Shown: positions 26,030 to 37,254, counted from the stretch's first letter. The stretch is DNA of 64,000 nucleotides from an uncultured Flavobacterium sp. (GCF_963422545.1 NZ_OY730250.1:89080-153079), one strand, 5' to 3'. Translations and numbers: made by a program. The notes: generated by a model from the sequence alone, not told the origin.

Positions 26030-29000
26030 ATGAAAAATTTAACCATTCTAGGAGTAACGCCTTTTGAAAAGCCTGACGTCAACCTGATGTCTAAACTATT
26101 TCAGGCTGGAGCATTCCCCGTATTAAGTTTAGGTCATGATATAGCAATCGCTCAAGAAGCATTAAATCAACTTGACCGGATCAATATACCTTCCTATGGT
26201 ATACATCTCACAAATGATAAGCTAAAATCACTTCAACTGTCCGAACAGGTATGTCTTGCTATCGTTCCATTTGGGATCTCAATAAACGCCTATCCGAACT
26301 TATCACGGATTTATCAGGTAAGCAGTCTTGAGCAAGCCAAAAAAGCCGAACAACTGGGAGCTATTGGAATTATTGTAAAAGGAAACGAAGCTGGAGGATT
26401 AGTTGGTTATGAATCCACATTTGTTTTGTTTCAACGTGTCATACAAGAAATCAACACTATACCTGTATGGGTACAAGGAGGAATAGGCCTTCATACAGCC
26501 GCTGCTGCAAAAGCACTTGGAGCAAATGGTATTGTATTAGATAGTCAATTGGCACTATATCCCGAAAGTACCATTCCTCAGGATCTCAAAAATTTATGTT
26601 CAAAATTAAATGGGACAGAAACCAAAATCATCGCCGACCATCGCGTATTGGTTAGACCCAATTCGCCTGTTTTATCTGAGGATGTTTGTATCGAAGAGTT
26701 AGAACACTATTTTAATGACCTTGACCCCAGCAAAAGCTACATTCCTATGGGACAAGACATTGCTTTGGCAACAGAGCTGTATGAAAATTTCAAAACGCTA
26801 AAAAAATTGATTTTTGGATTTAAAGAAGCCATGTATGGTCATCTGAAACAAGCAAAAGCATCTCAAATCATTGATCAAAACAATCCGTTAGCAAAACAAC
26901 TTGGCCTACGCTACCCTATCGCACAAGGACCAATGACCCGCGTGAGTGATGTTCCCGCATTTGCCAATGCTGTAGCAGAAACAGGAGCTTTACCTTTTAT
27001 AGCTCTCTCCTTACTCAAAGGTGAACAGGCAAGAGCATTAGTCCTGGAAACTCAAAAACTTGCCGGCGATAAAACTTGGGGTGTAGGTATATTAGGCTTT
27101 GCACCACAGGAATTGCGAGAAGAACAGACCACCTATATTCTTGAAGCCAAACCTCCAGTCGTACTGATTGCAGGAGGTCGGCCTGCACAGGCTAAAATAT
27201 TTGAAAAAGCAGGTATAACAACATTTTTACATGTCCCTTCACCTGCGTTATTGGATATTTTCCTAAAAGAAGGTGCCAAAAATTTCATATTTGAAGGCCG
27301 GGAATGTGGTGGACATGTTGGTCCACTCTCCAGCACAGTACTTTGGGAAAAACAAATCGAACGTATCCTAAAAGAAGATCATCCGGAAAATATAAGTGTA
27401 TTTTTTGCCGGTGGAATTCATAATGCCTTTTCCACAGCCTTTGTATCTATCATGGCCGCCCCTCTGTCTGCCCGAGGTGTAAAGGTCGGTGTATTGATGG
27501 GAACAGCCTATTTGTATACACAGGAAGCTGTAAGTACAGGTGCTATTCAGCAAGAGTTCCAGCAACAAGCGATGCAAGCCAAAGATACTGTCCTGCTGGA
27601 AACCGCACCAGGTCATGAAACACGTTGTTTAAATACTGCGTTCGCCTTACATTTCGACAATGAAAAGAAAAAACTGCTAGCCATTGGAACAGACAAAAAG
27701 CAAATTTGGGAACAACTTGAAAAACTGAATGTAGGACGTCTCAGGATTGCTGCAAAAGGCATTGACCGTCAAGGTGACACCCTCGTCACTATACCCAAAA
27801 ACCAACAGCTTGATTTAGGCATGTACATGATTGGACAAGTAGCAACCATGCACAACCAAGTGATTACACTTGAATCACTCCACCATGACGTTGCTATCGA
27901 GAATCAAAAGTATATTACACAGGCAGTACTACCACAAAAACCTACATCAACCGAAAAAGCGTTGGACGTAGCTATTATAGGTATGGAATGCGTGTTCCCG
28001 GGCGCAAAAAATTTAGCAGAATACTGGCGCAATATCATTCTTGGAAAAGACTGCGTCACCGAAGTACCGGATGAGCGATGGAATAAAGATATTTATTATC
28101 AGCCCGATTCCAATGGTTCAGATGTATCACATTCAAAATGGGGAGGTTTTATTCCAAAAATAGATTTTGATCCCTTAGAATTTGGTATTCCACCACAATC
28201 ACTTGCCGCGATAGAGCCAACTCAGCTTTTAACCTTACTCGTTGCCAAACGTGCAATGGAAGATGCCGGTTATGGTGAAAAACAAATCAACAGAGAAAAT
28301 ATATCGGTTATAATTGGCGCTGAAGGCGGAAATGATCTTGCCAACAGTTACAGTTTCAGAGGCTATTATAAACAAGTTTTTGGACAGCTTCATGAAGAAG
28401 TAGAAAAAGCATTTCCACACACCACCGAAGATTCGTTCCCGGGTATATTAGCCAATGTTATTGCTGGCAGAATCACAAACCGTTTGGATTTGGGTGGAAG
28501 AAATTTTACCGTAGATGCGGCATGTGCCTCATCGATGGCCGCCATCGATCTGGCATGTCAGGAACTGATACTGGGCAAATCGGATATGGTACTTACCGGA
28601 GGAGTAGATTTACATAATGGTATCAACGACTATCTGATGTTTTCCAGCACACATGCCCTCTCTCGCAAAGGACGCTGCGCAACATTTGACAGTGCTGCCG
28701 ACGGTATTGTTCTTGGTGAAGGGGTAGCCATTTTGGTCTTAAAACGATATGAAGATGCCCTACGTGATGGTGACCGTATTTATTCTGTTATTAAAGGTGT
28801 CGGAGGATCCAGCGACGGTAAAGCTCTTGGTCTTACAGCACCGCGAAAAATCGGTCAGGTACGTGCATTAGAACGCGCCTATGATCAGGCAGGTATCAGT
28901 GCGGCAGCAGTTGGTTTAGTTGAAGCTCATGGAACCGGAACGGTAGTTGGAGACAAAACAGAACTTACTGCACTTACCAATTTATTTAGCAGGTCCGGAG

Positions 29001-32000
29001 CTTTACCAGCTCAGACACATCTCGGATCTGTAAAAACCCAAATTGGGCACACCAAATGTGCTGCAGGTTTGGCCGGACTTATCAAAGCCTCTATGGCAGT
29101 ATTCCATGGCGTAAAACCTCCTACTCTTCATCTCCAACAGCCCAATGCCTATTTCAATGTACATACAAGTCCTTTTGCTTTTCATACCGTAACAGGATTA
29201 TGGTCCGAAGAAAAACGTTATGCCGGTATTAGTGCCTTCGGCTTTGGTGGTACCAATTTTCATATGGTAATCGAAAATCATCCCCAAAAAGAAGAGGCCG
29301 TCACTCTACAATCCTGGTCGTCAGAACTATTCGTCTTCCGTGGTGACAATTATGATCAAGCCAAAATTCAATTGGAACAGGTAAAAACTCTATTGGAAAT
29401 CAATGATAGTTTATCCTTAAAAGACATTGCATACAGTTTAGTCGCCGGTTCCGAAAAACCGATACAACTAAGTATTGTTGCAGATACTGCCGAAGATTTG
29501 ATGATGAAAATCGAACTCTTGTTAACGGGCATTGAAAGTAAAGATATTTTTATTGTCAACAAACAAGCCGGTAAAACTGCATTTTTGTTCCCCGGTCAAG
29601 GCAGCCAACACATTCATATGGCACGAGATCTGTTCGTTCTATTTCCGGCCCTGCGCAAACTCATAGCGCAATATCCTGATTTAGAAAAAGTTGTTTTTCC
29701 TGCAGCCACATTTGATACCGCGACATTAAAAAAACAAAAGGAAACCATTAAAGATACGCGTCTGGCACAGCCCCTTTTAGGCATTGTAGATCTTGCCTTA
29801 GCTCAATTGTTACAGTCATTCGGGATCATACCTGATATGTTGGCAGGTCATAGTTATGGAGAATTACCGGCATTATGTTTTGCCGGCGTATTTGACGAAC
29901 AACAGTTGGTTGAACTCAGTAGCAAACGTGCACAAAGCATTTTAGATGCTGTTGAAGATGGTGATCCTGGAACTATGGTAGCCGTAAACATCGATGCTGA
30001 TCGCCTGAAAACGATTCTTGACCAACATCCAGACTGCTATCCTGTCAATTATAATTCACCAACTCAGTGCGTTGTTGCCGGAAGCACCGCAGCCATTGAC
30101 AAATTCATGGAAGCACTTAAAAATGAACGTATCTCAGCCAAAAAAATCGAAGTTGCCTGTGCTTTTCACAGTCCCTTGGTAAGCAAATCCAAAGATTTGT
30201 ATGCTGATGTCCTGAAAGAAATTCCATTTCAGGAAATGCAGATTCCGGTTTGGTCAAACACCACAGCAACCTTATACCCAAGCTTGGTATCTGATATCAA
30301 AGTACAATTGACCGATCATTTGGTTCAACCCGTACATTTTGTTGACGAAATCCAGGCTATGTACGCCGATGGAGCGAGGATATTTATTGAAGTAGGTCCC
30401 GGAAAAGTATTAACCGGATTAACAAAAGCCTGCCTCAACCAAGATGCAATAACACTACATGTCGAGAATAACAACCATAGCAGTCTCACCCACCTCCTTT
30501 GTATGTTTGCACAATACCTTGGAACTGGTCGTACCTTTAATTTAAATAAACTTTTTGAAGACAGACACGCAAGTTTAATCCAGATCGATCAACCCGACCT
30601 TTATAAGAAAAGCCCAACCATTTGGCGCGTAAATGGTCAAGCCGCTCATCCGACAACAGGTACATTACCTGCTCATGGTGCCTTACCTATAATAACTCCC
30701 ATTCAAATGACAAACTCGACGATCATCCAAAAAACAGAGACACAACCTGTCGCAGAACACATACTACAGGAGTATTTAAGTAGTATGAAGATGTTGATTC
30801 AGGCTCAACGAGATGTCATGCTTTCCTTCTTAGGAAAACAGGAACACGTACATTCTATCCCTATTTATGCTACAACGGCAGAAAATACAACCGCTGATCA
30901 ATTCGTTTCAACACGAATTACCAACGATAAACCGATATCTACAGTAACCCTGCCAACACCGTCAACAGATATCAAATCCTTGCTGTTAAACGTAGTATGC
31001 GAAAAAACGGGCTATCCACATGAAATGTTAGGTATGGAAATGGATCTGGAAGCTGACCTCAGCATAGATTCTATTAAAAGAGTTGAAATCATCGGAACAC
31101 TCCGTAATGAGCTTGGCATACTCAACAGTGATCATGAAAATGAAGATACGGTCATGGAACAACTGGCGGCAATAAAGACTTTAAATGGACTCGTAACCTG
31201 GCTTACGGAATACACAGGCAATGTTACTTCCCCGACCACAACAATTGAATTATCACCCGCATCACCTGTAATAGCAGCTAAAACCATCCGTACACTTGCA
31301 GAACTACAAACTGCTATTTTAGATATCGTTAGTGAAAAGACTGGCTATCCAAAAGAGATGTTAGGACTAGATCTGGATCTGGAAGCAGATTTAAGTATAG
31401 ATTCCATTAAACGAATGGAAATTATCAGCGATCTAAAAATCAAAATCGGATTTGGTGATGACAAGGAGCAAGCTGATGATCTTATGGAAAACTTAGCAGC
31501 CATAAAAACGCTAAATGGTTTAGCAACCTGGATAAGTGAAATGAGTACAACCGAACCTGTACAAAGTTTGCTAACACGTCTGCGATTTGATTTGATACCA
31601 ACCACTATTTCCGAAGCGCAAAACACCGAAATACTTAAAGGAAAGCGATTTGCAATAGCCCCTGACAATGGTACACAAACAGCGGCAATTAAAACGATAC
31701 TTGAACAACATGGTGCAATTGCACAATTGGTTCAAACTGATCAGGACCTGACGCTCTTTGATGGACTGATTATTTCCGATATAGGCTCCGCCACTGTCAA
31801 ACATAGTATCATCGACCACGTTGGTCTGATTAAAAAGATGGATCTTGAAAAAGCGCAATGGATTTATTTGATCTCAGATATCCCGGCACATGTTGAAAAA
31901 TTAGAAGACACCCGTGCATTGCGTCACTATCAGGGTTATTCCGGCTTATTCAAAAGTTTAGCCCGTGAGTTTGAACAAACCAATTGTAGGCTAATCAGTC

Positions 32001-32995
32001 TTAACACAGCACAGGAAATAGATCAAATAGCAGAAATTACATTACGCGAGATCCTGACAATGGATCAATCAGCTGAGGTCATTTACAAGCACGATCAACG
32101 ACATAAAGTCGACATAATACCTTCACCTATGTTAACGGCTCTTGACCAGGCGCATATCCAACTTGATCAAAAATCTGTTGTTTTAGTCCTCGGAGGAGGG
32201 CAGGGTATTACTTCTGAACTGATAAAACATATGTCGGCAGCTTATCCATGTACCTATATCCTTGTCGGCAGATCAAAAGACCCGAGAGAAGTTAGCACCG
32301 ATTCAAAAGAATTAGAGTTGATGAAATCGAGAGAAGAAATCAGAAGCTACCTCATCAAGACCGGTAATTTCACTACGCCACCCCAAATTGAAAAAGAAAC
32401 ATCACGAATTTTCAAAAACAATCAGATCCTGCGTACCATTCACCACATGGAGCAATTGGGAAATAAAGTAGTATATCAATCCTTAGATCTTTGTGATGAA
32501 GAAGGATTGACCCAGCTTCTCCATAATATTTATGAACAATACGGACAATTAGATGGTGTCATTCATGGTGCAGGTCTTTTGGAAGACAAACTTTTCAAGC
32601 AGAAAACAACCAGTTCTTTTGAACGTGTTTTTGACACAAAAGTAAAACCCTTACGTGTCCTAGCCGAACAATTGCGTTCAGATTGCCAATTCGTAGTCCT
32701 GTTTTCAAGCATCGCTTCCGTCTATGGCAACAAAGGACAGACCGATTATGCAGCAGCAAATAGTGTGTTGGATGATTATGCCAATGTATTAAACAAAAGG
32801 TTAAAAGGAAAAGTAATCTCGATCAACTGGGGGCCATGGAAAGGTGCAGGAATGGTTTCTTCATCATTGGAAAATGAGTACGAACGCCGCGGAATTTCGT
32901 TGATACCATTAGAGGAAGGAAAAGAGCTATTTCTTAACGAAATCAAGTATGGAACGGAAAGTCAAGTATTAATCATGTCAGGTAAAAATTGGTAA
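26030..32995 (+). CDS. PUFA-synthase-like type I synthase: NMO-NMO-KS-AT-ACP-ACP-KR
   Basis: This 2321-residue multidomain synthase begins with two tandem nitronate monooxygenase/PfaD-like TIM-barrel domains (~1-285 and ~285-620), which in PUFA synthases act as enoyl reductases. Domain 1 has E-A-G-G-L-V-G and domain 2 E-C-G-G-H-V-G, so only the second keeps the usual His. A ketosynthase follows (~645-1090) with Cys832 in D-A-A-C-A-S-S and both HGTG and IGHT His motifs. Then come an acyltransferase (~1185-1480; Ser1275 in G-H-S-Y-G-E), two ACPs with D-S-I-K-R (Ser1681 and Ser1792) and a ketoreductase (~2040-2321; G-G-G-Q-G-I, S-S-I-A-S-V-Y). There is no thioesterase. It begins a nine-gene run and should build a long acyl chain iteratively with the next protein. 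Confidence 0.93.
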   Translation: MKNLTILGVTPFEKPDVNLMSKLFQAGAFPVLSLGHDIAIAQEALNQLDRINIPSYGIHLTNDKLKSLQLSEQVCLAIVPFGISINAYPNLSRIYQVSSLEQAKKAEQLGAIGIIVKGNEAGGLVGYESTFVLFQRVIQEINTIPVWVQGGIGLHTAAAAKALGANGIVLDSQLALYPESTIPQDLKNLCSKLNGTETKIIADHRVLVRPNSPVLSEDVCIEELEHYFNDLDPSKSYIPMGQDIALATELYENFKTLKKLIFGFKEAMYGHLKQAKASQIIDQNNPLAKQLGLRYPIAQGPMTRVSDVPAFANAVAETGALPFIALSLLKGEQARALVLETQKLAGDKTWGVGILGFAPQELREEQTTYILEAKPPVVLIAGGRPAQAKIFEKAGITTFLHVPSPALLDIFLKEGAKNFIFEGRECGGHVGPLSSTVLWEKQIERILKEDHPENISVFFAGGIHNAFSTAFVSIMAAPLSARGVKVGVLMGTAYLYTQEAVSTGAIQQEFQQQAMQAKDTVLLETAPGHETRCLNTAFALHFDNEKKKLLAIGTDKKQIWEQLEKLNVGRLRIAAKGIDRQGDTLVTIPKNQQLDLGMYMIGQVATMHNQVITLESLHHDVAIENQKYITQAVLPQKPTSTEKALDVAIIGMECVFPGAKNLAEYWRNIILGKDCVTEVPDERWNKDIYYQPDSNGSDVSHSKWGGFIPKIDFDPLEFGIPPQSLAAIEPTQLLTLLVAKRAMEDAGYGEKQINRENISVIIGAEGGNDLANSYSFRGYYKQVFGQLHEEVEKAFPHTTEDSFPGILANVIAGRITNRLDLGGRNFTVDAACASSMAAIDLACQELILGKSDMVLTGGVDLHNGINDYLMFSSTHALSRKGRCATFDSAADGIVLGEGVAILVLKRYEDALRDGDRIYSVIKGVGGSSDGKALGLTAPRKIGQVRALERAYDQAGISAAAVGLVEAHGTGTVVGDKTELTALTNLFSRSGALPAQTHLGSVKTQIGHTKCAAGLAGLIKASMAVFHGVKPPTLHLQQPNAYFNVHTSPFAFHTVTGLWSEEKRYAGISAFGFGGTNFHMVIENHPQKEEAVTLQSWSSELFVFRGDNYDQAKIQLEQVKTLLEINDSLSLKDIAYSLVAGSEKPIQLSIVADTAEDLMMKIELLLTGIESKDIFIVNKQAGKTAFLFPGQGSQHIHMARDLFVLFPALRKLIAQYPDLEKVVFPAATFDTATLKKQKETIKDTRLAQPLLGIVDLALAQLLQSFGIIPDMLAGHSYGELPALCFAGVFDEQQLVELSSKRAQSILDAVEDGDPGTMVAVNIDADRLKTILDQHPDCYPVNYNSPTQCVVAGSTAAIDKFMEALKNERISAKKIEVACAFHSPLVSKSKDLYADVLKEIPFQEMQIPVWSNTTATLYPSLVSDIKVQLTDHLVQPVHFVDEIQAMYADGARIFIEVGPGKVLTGLTKACLNQDAITLHVENNNHSSLTHLLCMFAQYLGTGRTFNLNKLFEDRHASLIQIDQPDLYKKSPTIWRVNGQAAHPTTGTLPAHGALPIITPIQMTNSTIIQKTETQPVAEHILQEYLSSMKMLIQAQRDVMLSFLGKQEHVHSIPIYATTAENTTADQFVSTRITNDKPISTVTLPTPSTDIKSLLLNVVCEKTGYPHEMLGMEMDLEADLSIDSIKRVEIIGTLRNELGILNSDHENEDTVMEQLAAIKTLNGLVTWLTEYTGNVTSPTTTIELSPASPVIAAKTIRTLAELQTAILDIVSEKTGYPKEMLGLDLDLEADLSIDSIKRMEIISDLKIKIGFGDDKEQADDLMENLAAIKTLNGLATWISEMSTTEPVQSLLTRLRFDLIPTTISEAQNTEILKGKRFAIAPDNGTQTAAIKTILEQHGAIAQLVQTDQDLTLFDGLIISDIGSATVKHSIIDHVGLIKKMDLEKAQWIYLISDIPAHVEKLEDTRALRHYQGYSGLFKSLAREFEQTNCRLISLNTAQEIDQIAEITLREILTMDQSAEVIYKHDQRHKVDIIPSPMLTALDQAHIQLDQKSVVLVLGGGQGITSELIKHMSAAYPCTYILVGRSKDPREVSTDSKELELMKSREEIRSYLIKTGNFTTPPQIEKETSRIFKNNQILRTIHHMEQLGNKVVYQSLDLCDEEGLTQLLHNIYEQYGQLDGVIHGAGLLEDKLFKQKTTSSFERVFDTKVKPLRVLAEQLRSDCQFVVLFSSIASVYGNKGQTDYAAANSVLDDYANVLNKRLKGKVISINWGPWKGAGMVSSSLENEYERRGISLIPLEEGKELFLNEIKYGTESQVLIMSGKNW

Positions 32996-33015
32996 AACCG
33001 CTGTATTCGTCTATT

Positions 33016-36000
33016 ATGAAAAAAACAGATATTGCTATTATAGGTTTATCCTGTATGTTTCCCGGAGCAAAAGACGCCGAGGCGTTCTGGCAAAATATCA
33101 TCAATAAAGTCGACTCTACGCAAGCAGCTCCGGCAGATCGCATCGATCCTGTCCACTTTAGCGATAGCAAGGAAACTATGGATCGTTTTTATTGTAATCG
33201 TGGCGGATTTATTCCTGATTATGAATTCGACCCTACAGCATTTGGTATTTTACCTCTTGCCGTTGAAGGTACTGAACCGGACCACCTATTAACACTTGAT
33301 CTCGTTCAGAAAGCATTAGAAGATGCAGGAGTATTCCAAAAAAAAGTTTCATTGGAACGAACGGGGATTATCATCGGAAAAGGAAATTACACAGGCCCGG
33401 GAGCTACACGCGCGATTGAAATTGTACGTACAGGCGAACAGATCTATTCCCTTTTGCAAGAACTATTGCCGGAGGTATCTTCGGCAGATATTGAAAAAAT
33501 AAAACAGGCATTTCAGGAACGTAAAGGACGATTTTCTGCAGATACAGCCATGGGTTTAATACCCAACCTTGTTGCCTCATTAGTATCCAACCGATTCAAT
33601 CTTGGAGGTGTTGCTTTCACCGTTGATGCAGCATGTGCAAGTGCTCTTATAGCCGTAGACCATGCTGTACAGGAATTGCAGCGTGGCCGTAGTGATATGA
33701 TGATTGCAGGAGGGGTACATACAGGTCAAAATGCTGCATTTTGGAGCATATTTAGCCAATTGGGGGCATTATCACATCAGCAACAAATCAAGCCATTTAG
33801 CGAAGATGCAGACGGATTGCTCATTGGAGAAGGCTGCGGTTTCGTTGTCCTGAAGAGGCTTGAAGAAGCTGTACGCGATCAGGATAAAATTTATGCGGTC
33901 ATTAAAGGTGTAGGCGTAAGCAGTGATGGCAATGGAACAAGTGTTATGAGTCCTTCCGTAAAAGGTCAATTAAAAGCATTAGAACAAGCATGGGCACACG
34001 CCAATTTAGATAAGGAACAAATTGGCTACCTTGAAGCTCATGGCACCGGAACTCCGTTAGGAGATAAAACAGAACTGCAAACTCTGGCTCAATTTTTCGG
34101 CAAAGACGAAACAGCTACACGTGCCGGTATAGGATCTGTCAAATCCAATATAGGTCATGCCATGCCTGCTGCAGGAATAGCAGGTTTAATCAAGACCTGT
34201 CTGGCCTTGCATCACGACATATTGCCGCCTACATTATATTGTGAGAACCCTACTGCCGCCCTGCAATTCACCAGATTTACACCGATACAAGAAGCTAGAA
34301 ACTGGTCACAAACAGGTTTACCAAAGATCGCAGCAGTAAATGCATTTGGCTTTGGAGGTATCAATGCTCACGTAGTCCTAAAAGGCTACGATATCCCCAA
34401 AAAAGACGAAGTATTGTTACTTGCGAGATCGACACGTGAAGCATTGCTTTCTGCACTCCAGGATAACGATACTTCTTTAGGAGATGGCGATTATCGTATT
34501 GCGCTCTTTGATCCAACACCTGAACGCATCCAAAAAGCAATCAAAATTGTGTCTAAAAATAATGCCTGGCGCAATAAACAAGATATATGGTATACCTCCA
34601 CTCCCCTTTTACAGGCTGGTGGCAAAGTAGCATTTGTATTCCCGGGACTCGATGGTTTAGCAAAAGGCGAAGTCGCAACAGTCAGTCAATATTTTGGATT
34701 GACGGCACCCATAGAAACAGAGGGTGAAGGACTGTTGAACGAGGCATTAGGCATTTTTAACAATTGTGGTATACTGGACAGTGCTTTAAAAAAACTGGGG
34801 ATTTATCCAGATATGAATGCCGGACATAGTATGGGAGAATGGTTAGCAGGATATGCCTCAGACTTAGCCGAAGCAAGTTCTGTCAAGGATCTAATCGATG
34901 TCCTTGATCCAAAAACATTTGAACTAAAAGACTCTAAATTTATTGCTATTGGAACAGGTCTTGAGGATATAGCACCTTTGATTGAACAAATTCCTAACCT
35001 CTACGTTTCAAATGATAATTGTCCACATCAGGTAATCCTGTGCGGTACTCATGCTGCACTCCAAGAATTGACACCTTTATTAAAATCAAAACAGATCTTT
35101 CATCAAATTTTACCATTTCAATCTGGCTTTCATTCTCCTTTTGTTGCAGATAAACTGCAGGTAATCTTAGCAGGTATGGAAAAAGTTCAATTCCAAAAAA
35201 CAAAAATCCCGTTGTGGTCTGCCACTACACTTATGCCTTATCCGGCAGATCCCCAGTCCATCCGTAAATTAAGTGCTGAACATCTTGTACAACCTGTAAG
35301 ATTTCGGGAACTAACCGAAAAGCTTTATGACGAAGGTGTCCGTGTTTTTATCCAGATAGGTACAGGAGGATTAATTGGGTTTATTGATGATACATTAAAA
35401 GGAAAAGCCTTCAGCACACTTGCCTCAAGTGTAGCCACCCGAACAGCACTTGCCCAGTTTCAACGGGTAGTAGCCGCATTATTTGTAGAAGGCAAAGTCC
35501 TGGCACTCGATTTTTTAGACATACAAAATCACCGAAAAGCAGTACCAAAAAAAGGTATAAAATTACAATTAGGATCACCCATTATCCGTGATTTTGAAGC
35601 AATAAAAAACTTACGAAAATCTATCGATACCGTACGGCCAAAAGAGGCTTTTACTAAAACAGCAGCAAAAGTAAGTCACCCATTAGTTCAGGCATTTCAG
35701 GACAATATCGCCGATATGATCCGAATGCAGGAAGAAGTATTAGACGTCTTTCAAAATCATACACAAACGGCTGTTTCCACACCTGTCTTAACAAAAAAAC
35801 AACTGATCAACAGTCGTTTTTCAAAAACACTACAGGTCAATTTGGTTACACATCCCTATCTGATTGATCACAGCCTTTTGCGACAACCCAAAGACTGGTC
35901 AGATGTTGCAGATATGGAACCTGTGATCCCAATGACCATGATCTTTGAATTACTGGCAGAAACAGCACAAGCAGAACAACCGGAAACAAAAATTCACAAG

Positions 36001-37254
36001 ATCATGCACGTTAGTGTATTTCAATGGATGAACGTTGCCACGCCTTTTGAAAAAACAATAACGGGCGTTTGGCGCTCCAACAATCACGCCTATTTAGATA
36101 TCGAGAATTTTGCCAATGCCGAAGTATTTTTAGCAGCATCATATCCTCAACGACCTACTTTTGACCTCTCTATAGGCGAACGATTACCGATCGAGCGAAC
36201 ACCTTTAGAAATCTATGAGAAGCATATGTTTCATGGAGATGCCTATCAAGGTATTACAGCTATATCAGCTGTTGGAGAGAAAGGTATTACAGGACAGATA
36301 AAAGGTAATGGCGGTAAGGGTTCCTTATTGGACAATGCAGGACAATTATTTGGATTATGGTTACAACTCACCTTAACCAAAGACCGCATTGCTTTCCCGG
36401 TAAAAATCAAACAAATTGAATTCTTCGAAGATATGCACGATCAGGATGGCGAATTTGAATGTACCTGTGTACTGACCGAGTTAAACAATGAATTTGCAAT
36501 CGCAGACATTATACTTCAAAGAAACGGAAAAGTTTGGTGCGCGATAAAAGGATGGCAAAACCGGAGATTAGAAATTGACGAAGCGTTATGGAATGTTTCC
36601 ATGTCGCCACTCCATAACCGTCTGTCAGAAGAAATCGCCCCACAGGTCTTTTTCTTTCATCAGGCCTATTCCCGCGTAACTTCCTGGGATTTTGTACTGA
36701 AACGTTATTTCAATCAAAGGGAAAAACAGTACTACCAGAAACTCCTGCCCAACCGTAAAAAGAATTGGATGGTAAGTCGCGTAGCAGTAAAAGATGCCGT
36801 ACGTCATGTATTGAGTGAACAGAAAAATCAACCCAGTTATCCCATAACCTTTGAAATTTGTTCTGATAAAGTCGGCAAACCTTATCTCAAAGGTAATGCC
36901 ACAGAACAGATCCAGATTTCATTGGCACATAAAGGAAAAGATGCAGTAGCCATTGCACGACAGGATAAACCTGTTGGCATCGACATGGAAATTATTGCCG
37001 AACGCAGCCCTGAATTTTATCAATTGGTCTTCACCGATGCAGAATTAGCCTTATTAAAAGAACGCGATCAAGCTGAATGGACCACCCGATTTTGGGTAGC
37101 AAAAGAAGCTTATGGAAAATTATTGGGTACGGGGCTAAAAGGAAATCCAAAAAAACACGAAGTAGCTCGCATACAAGGAGATCATTTATGGATCGATCAA
37201 ATAGAAATCAAAACAGTCAAACACCAAAATTATATCATCGGATGGACACTTTAA
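33016..37254 (+). CDS. PUFA-synthase-like type I synthase: KS-AT-DH-phosphopantetheinyl transferase
   Basis: This protein is 1412 residues from the ATG at 33016. An in-frame TTG at 32989 would add nine residues and overlap the previous gene. A ketosynthase (~1-450) has Cys207 in D-A-A-C-A-S-A, H-G-T-G-T and I-G-H-A. An acyltransferase-like domain (~535-830) keeps Ser605 in G-H-S-M-G-E, but its first motif is F-P-G-L-D-G instead of the usual GQG. A hot-dog dehydratase (~935-1195) has His946 in H-P-Y-L-I-D-H and Asp1106 in L-L-D-N-A-G. A Sfp-type PPTase domain closes the protein, with Asp1323 in G-I-D-M-E and Glu1364 in W-V-A-K-E-A. The fused PPTase can activate the ACPs of this operon, making it self-sufficient. 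Confidence 0.92.
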   Translation: MKKTDIAIIGLSCMFPGAKDAEAFWQNIINKVDSTQAAPADRIDPVHFSDSKETMDRFYCNRGGFIPDYEFDPTAFGILPLAVEGTEPDHLLTLDLVQKALEDAGVFQKKVSLERTGIIIGKGNYTGPGATRAIEIVRTGEQIYSLLQELLPEVSSADIEKIKQAFQERKGRFSADTAMGLIPNLVASLVSNRFNLGGVAFTVDAACASALIAVDHAVQELQRGRSDMMIAGGVHTGQNAAFWSIFSQLGALSHQQQIKPFSEDADGLLIGEGCGFVVLKRLEEAVRDQDKIYAVIKGVGVSSDGNGTSVMSPSVKGQLKALEQAWAHANLDKEQIGYLEAHGTGTPLGDKTELQTLAQFFGKDETATRAGIGSVKSNIGHAMPAAGIAGLIKTCLALHHDILPPTLYCENPTAALQFTRFTPIQEARNWSQTGLPKIAAVNAFGFGGINAHVVLKGYDIPKKDEVLLLARSTREALLSALQDNDTSLGDGDYRIALFDPTPERIQKAIKIVSKNNAWRNKQDIWYTSTPLLQAGGKVAFVFPGLDGLAKGEVATVSQYFGLTAPIETEGEGLLNEALGIFNNCGILDSALKKLGIYPDMNAGHSMGEWLAGYASDLAEASSVKDLIDVLDPKTFELKDSKFIAIGTGLEDIAPLIEQIPNLYVSNDNCPHQVILCGTHAALQELTPLLKSKQIFHQILPFQSGFHSPFVADKLQVILAGMEKVQFQKTKIPLWSATTLMPYPADPQSIRKLSAEHLVQPVRFRELTEKLYDEGVRVFIQIGTGGLIGFIDDTLKGKAFSTLASSVATRTALAQFQRVVAALFVEGKVLALDFLDIQNHRKAVPKKGIKLQLGSPIIRDFEAIKNLRKSIDTVRPKEAFTKTAAKVSHPLVQAFQDNIADMIRMQEEVLDVFQNHTQTAVSTPVLTKKQLINSRFSKTLQVNLVTHPYLIDHSLLRQPKDWSDVADMEPVIPMTMIFELLAETAQAEQPETKIHKIMHVSVFQWMNVATPFEKTITGVWRSNNHAYLDIENFANAEVFLAASYPQRPTFDLSIGERLPIERTPLEIYEKHMFHGDAYQGITAISAVGEKGITGQIKGNGGKGSLLDNAGQLFGLWLQLTLTKDRIAFPVKIKQIEFFEDMHDQDGEFECTCVLTELNNEFAIADIILQRNGKVWCAIKGWQNRRLEIDEALWNVSMSPLHNRLSEEIAPQVFFFHQAYSRVTSWDFVLKRYFNQREKQYYQKLLPNRKKNWMVSRVAVKDAVRHVLSEQKNQPSYPITFEICSDKVGKPYLKGNATEQIQISLAHKGKDAVAIARQDKPVGIDMEIIAERSPEFYQLVFTDAELALLKERDQAEWTTRFWVAKEAYGKLLGTGLKGNPKKHEVARIQGDHLWIDQIEIKTVKHQNYIIGWTL

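Noticed and set aside
32989..33015. TTG start for the second synthase
   Set aside because: It would overlap the previous gene. The ATG at 33016 directly precedes the KS start motif and is the more likely start, although coupling from the TTG is not excluded.
37077..37241. N-terminal extension of the free ACP gene
   Set aside because: It lies inside the PPTase coding region in another frame. The ATG at 37242 gives a normal-sized ACP.
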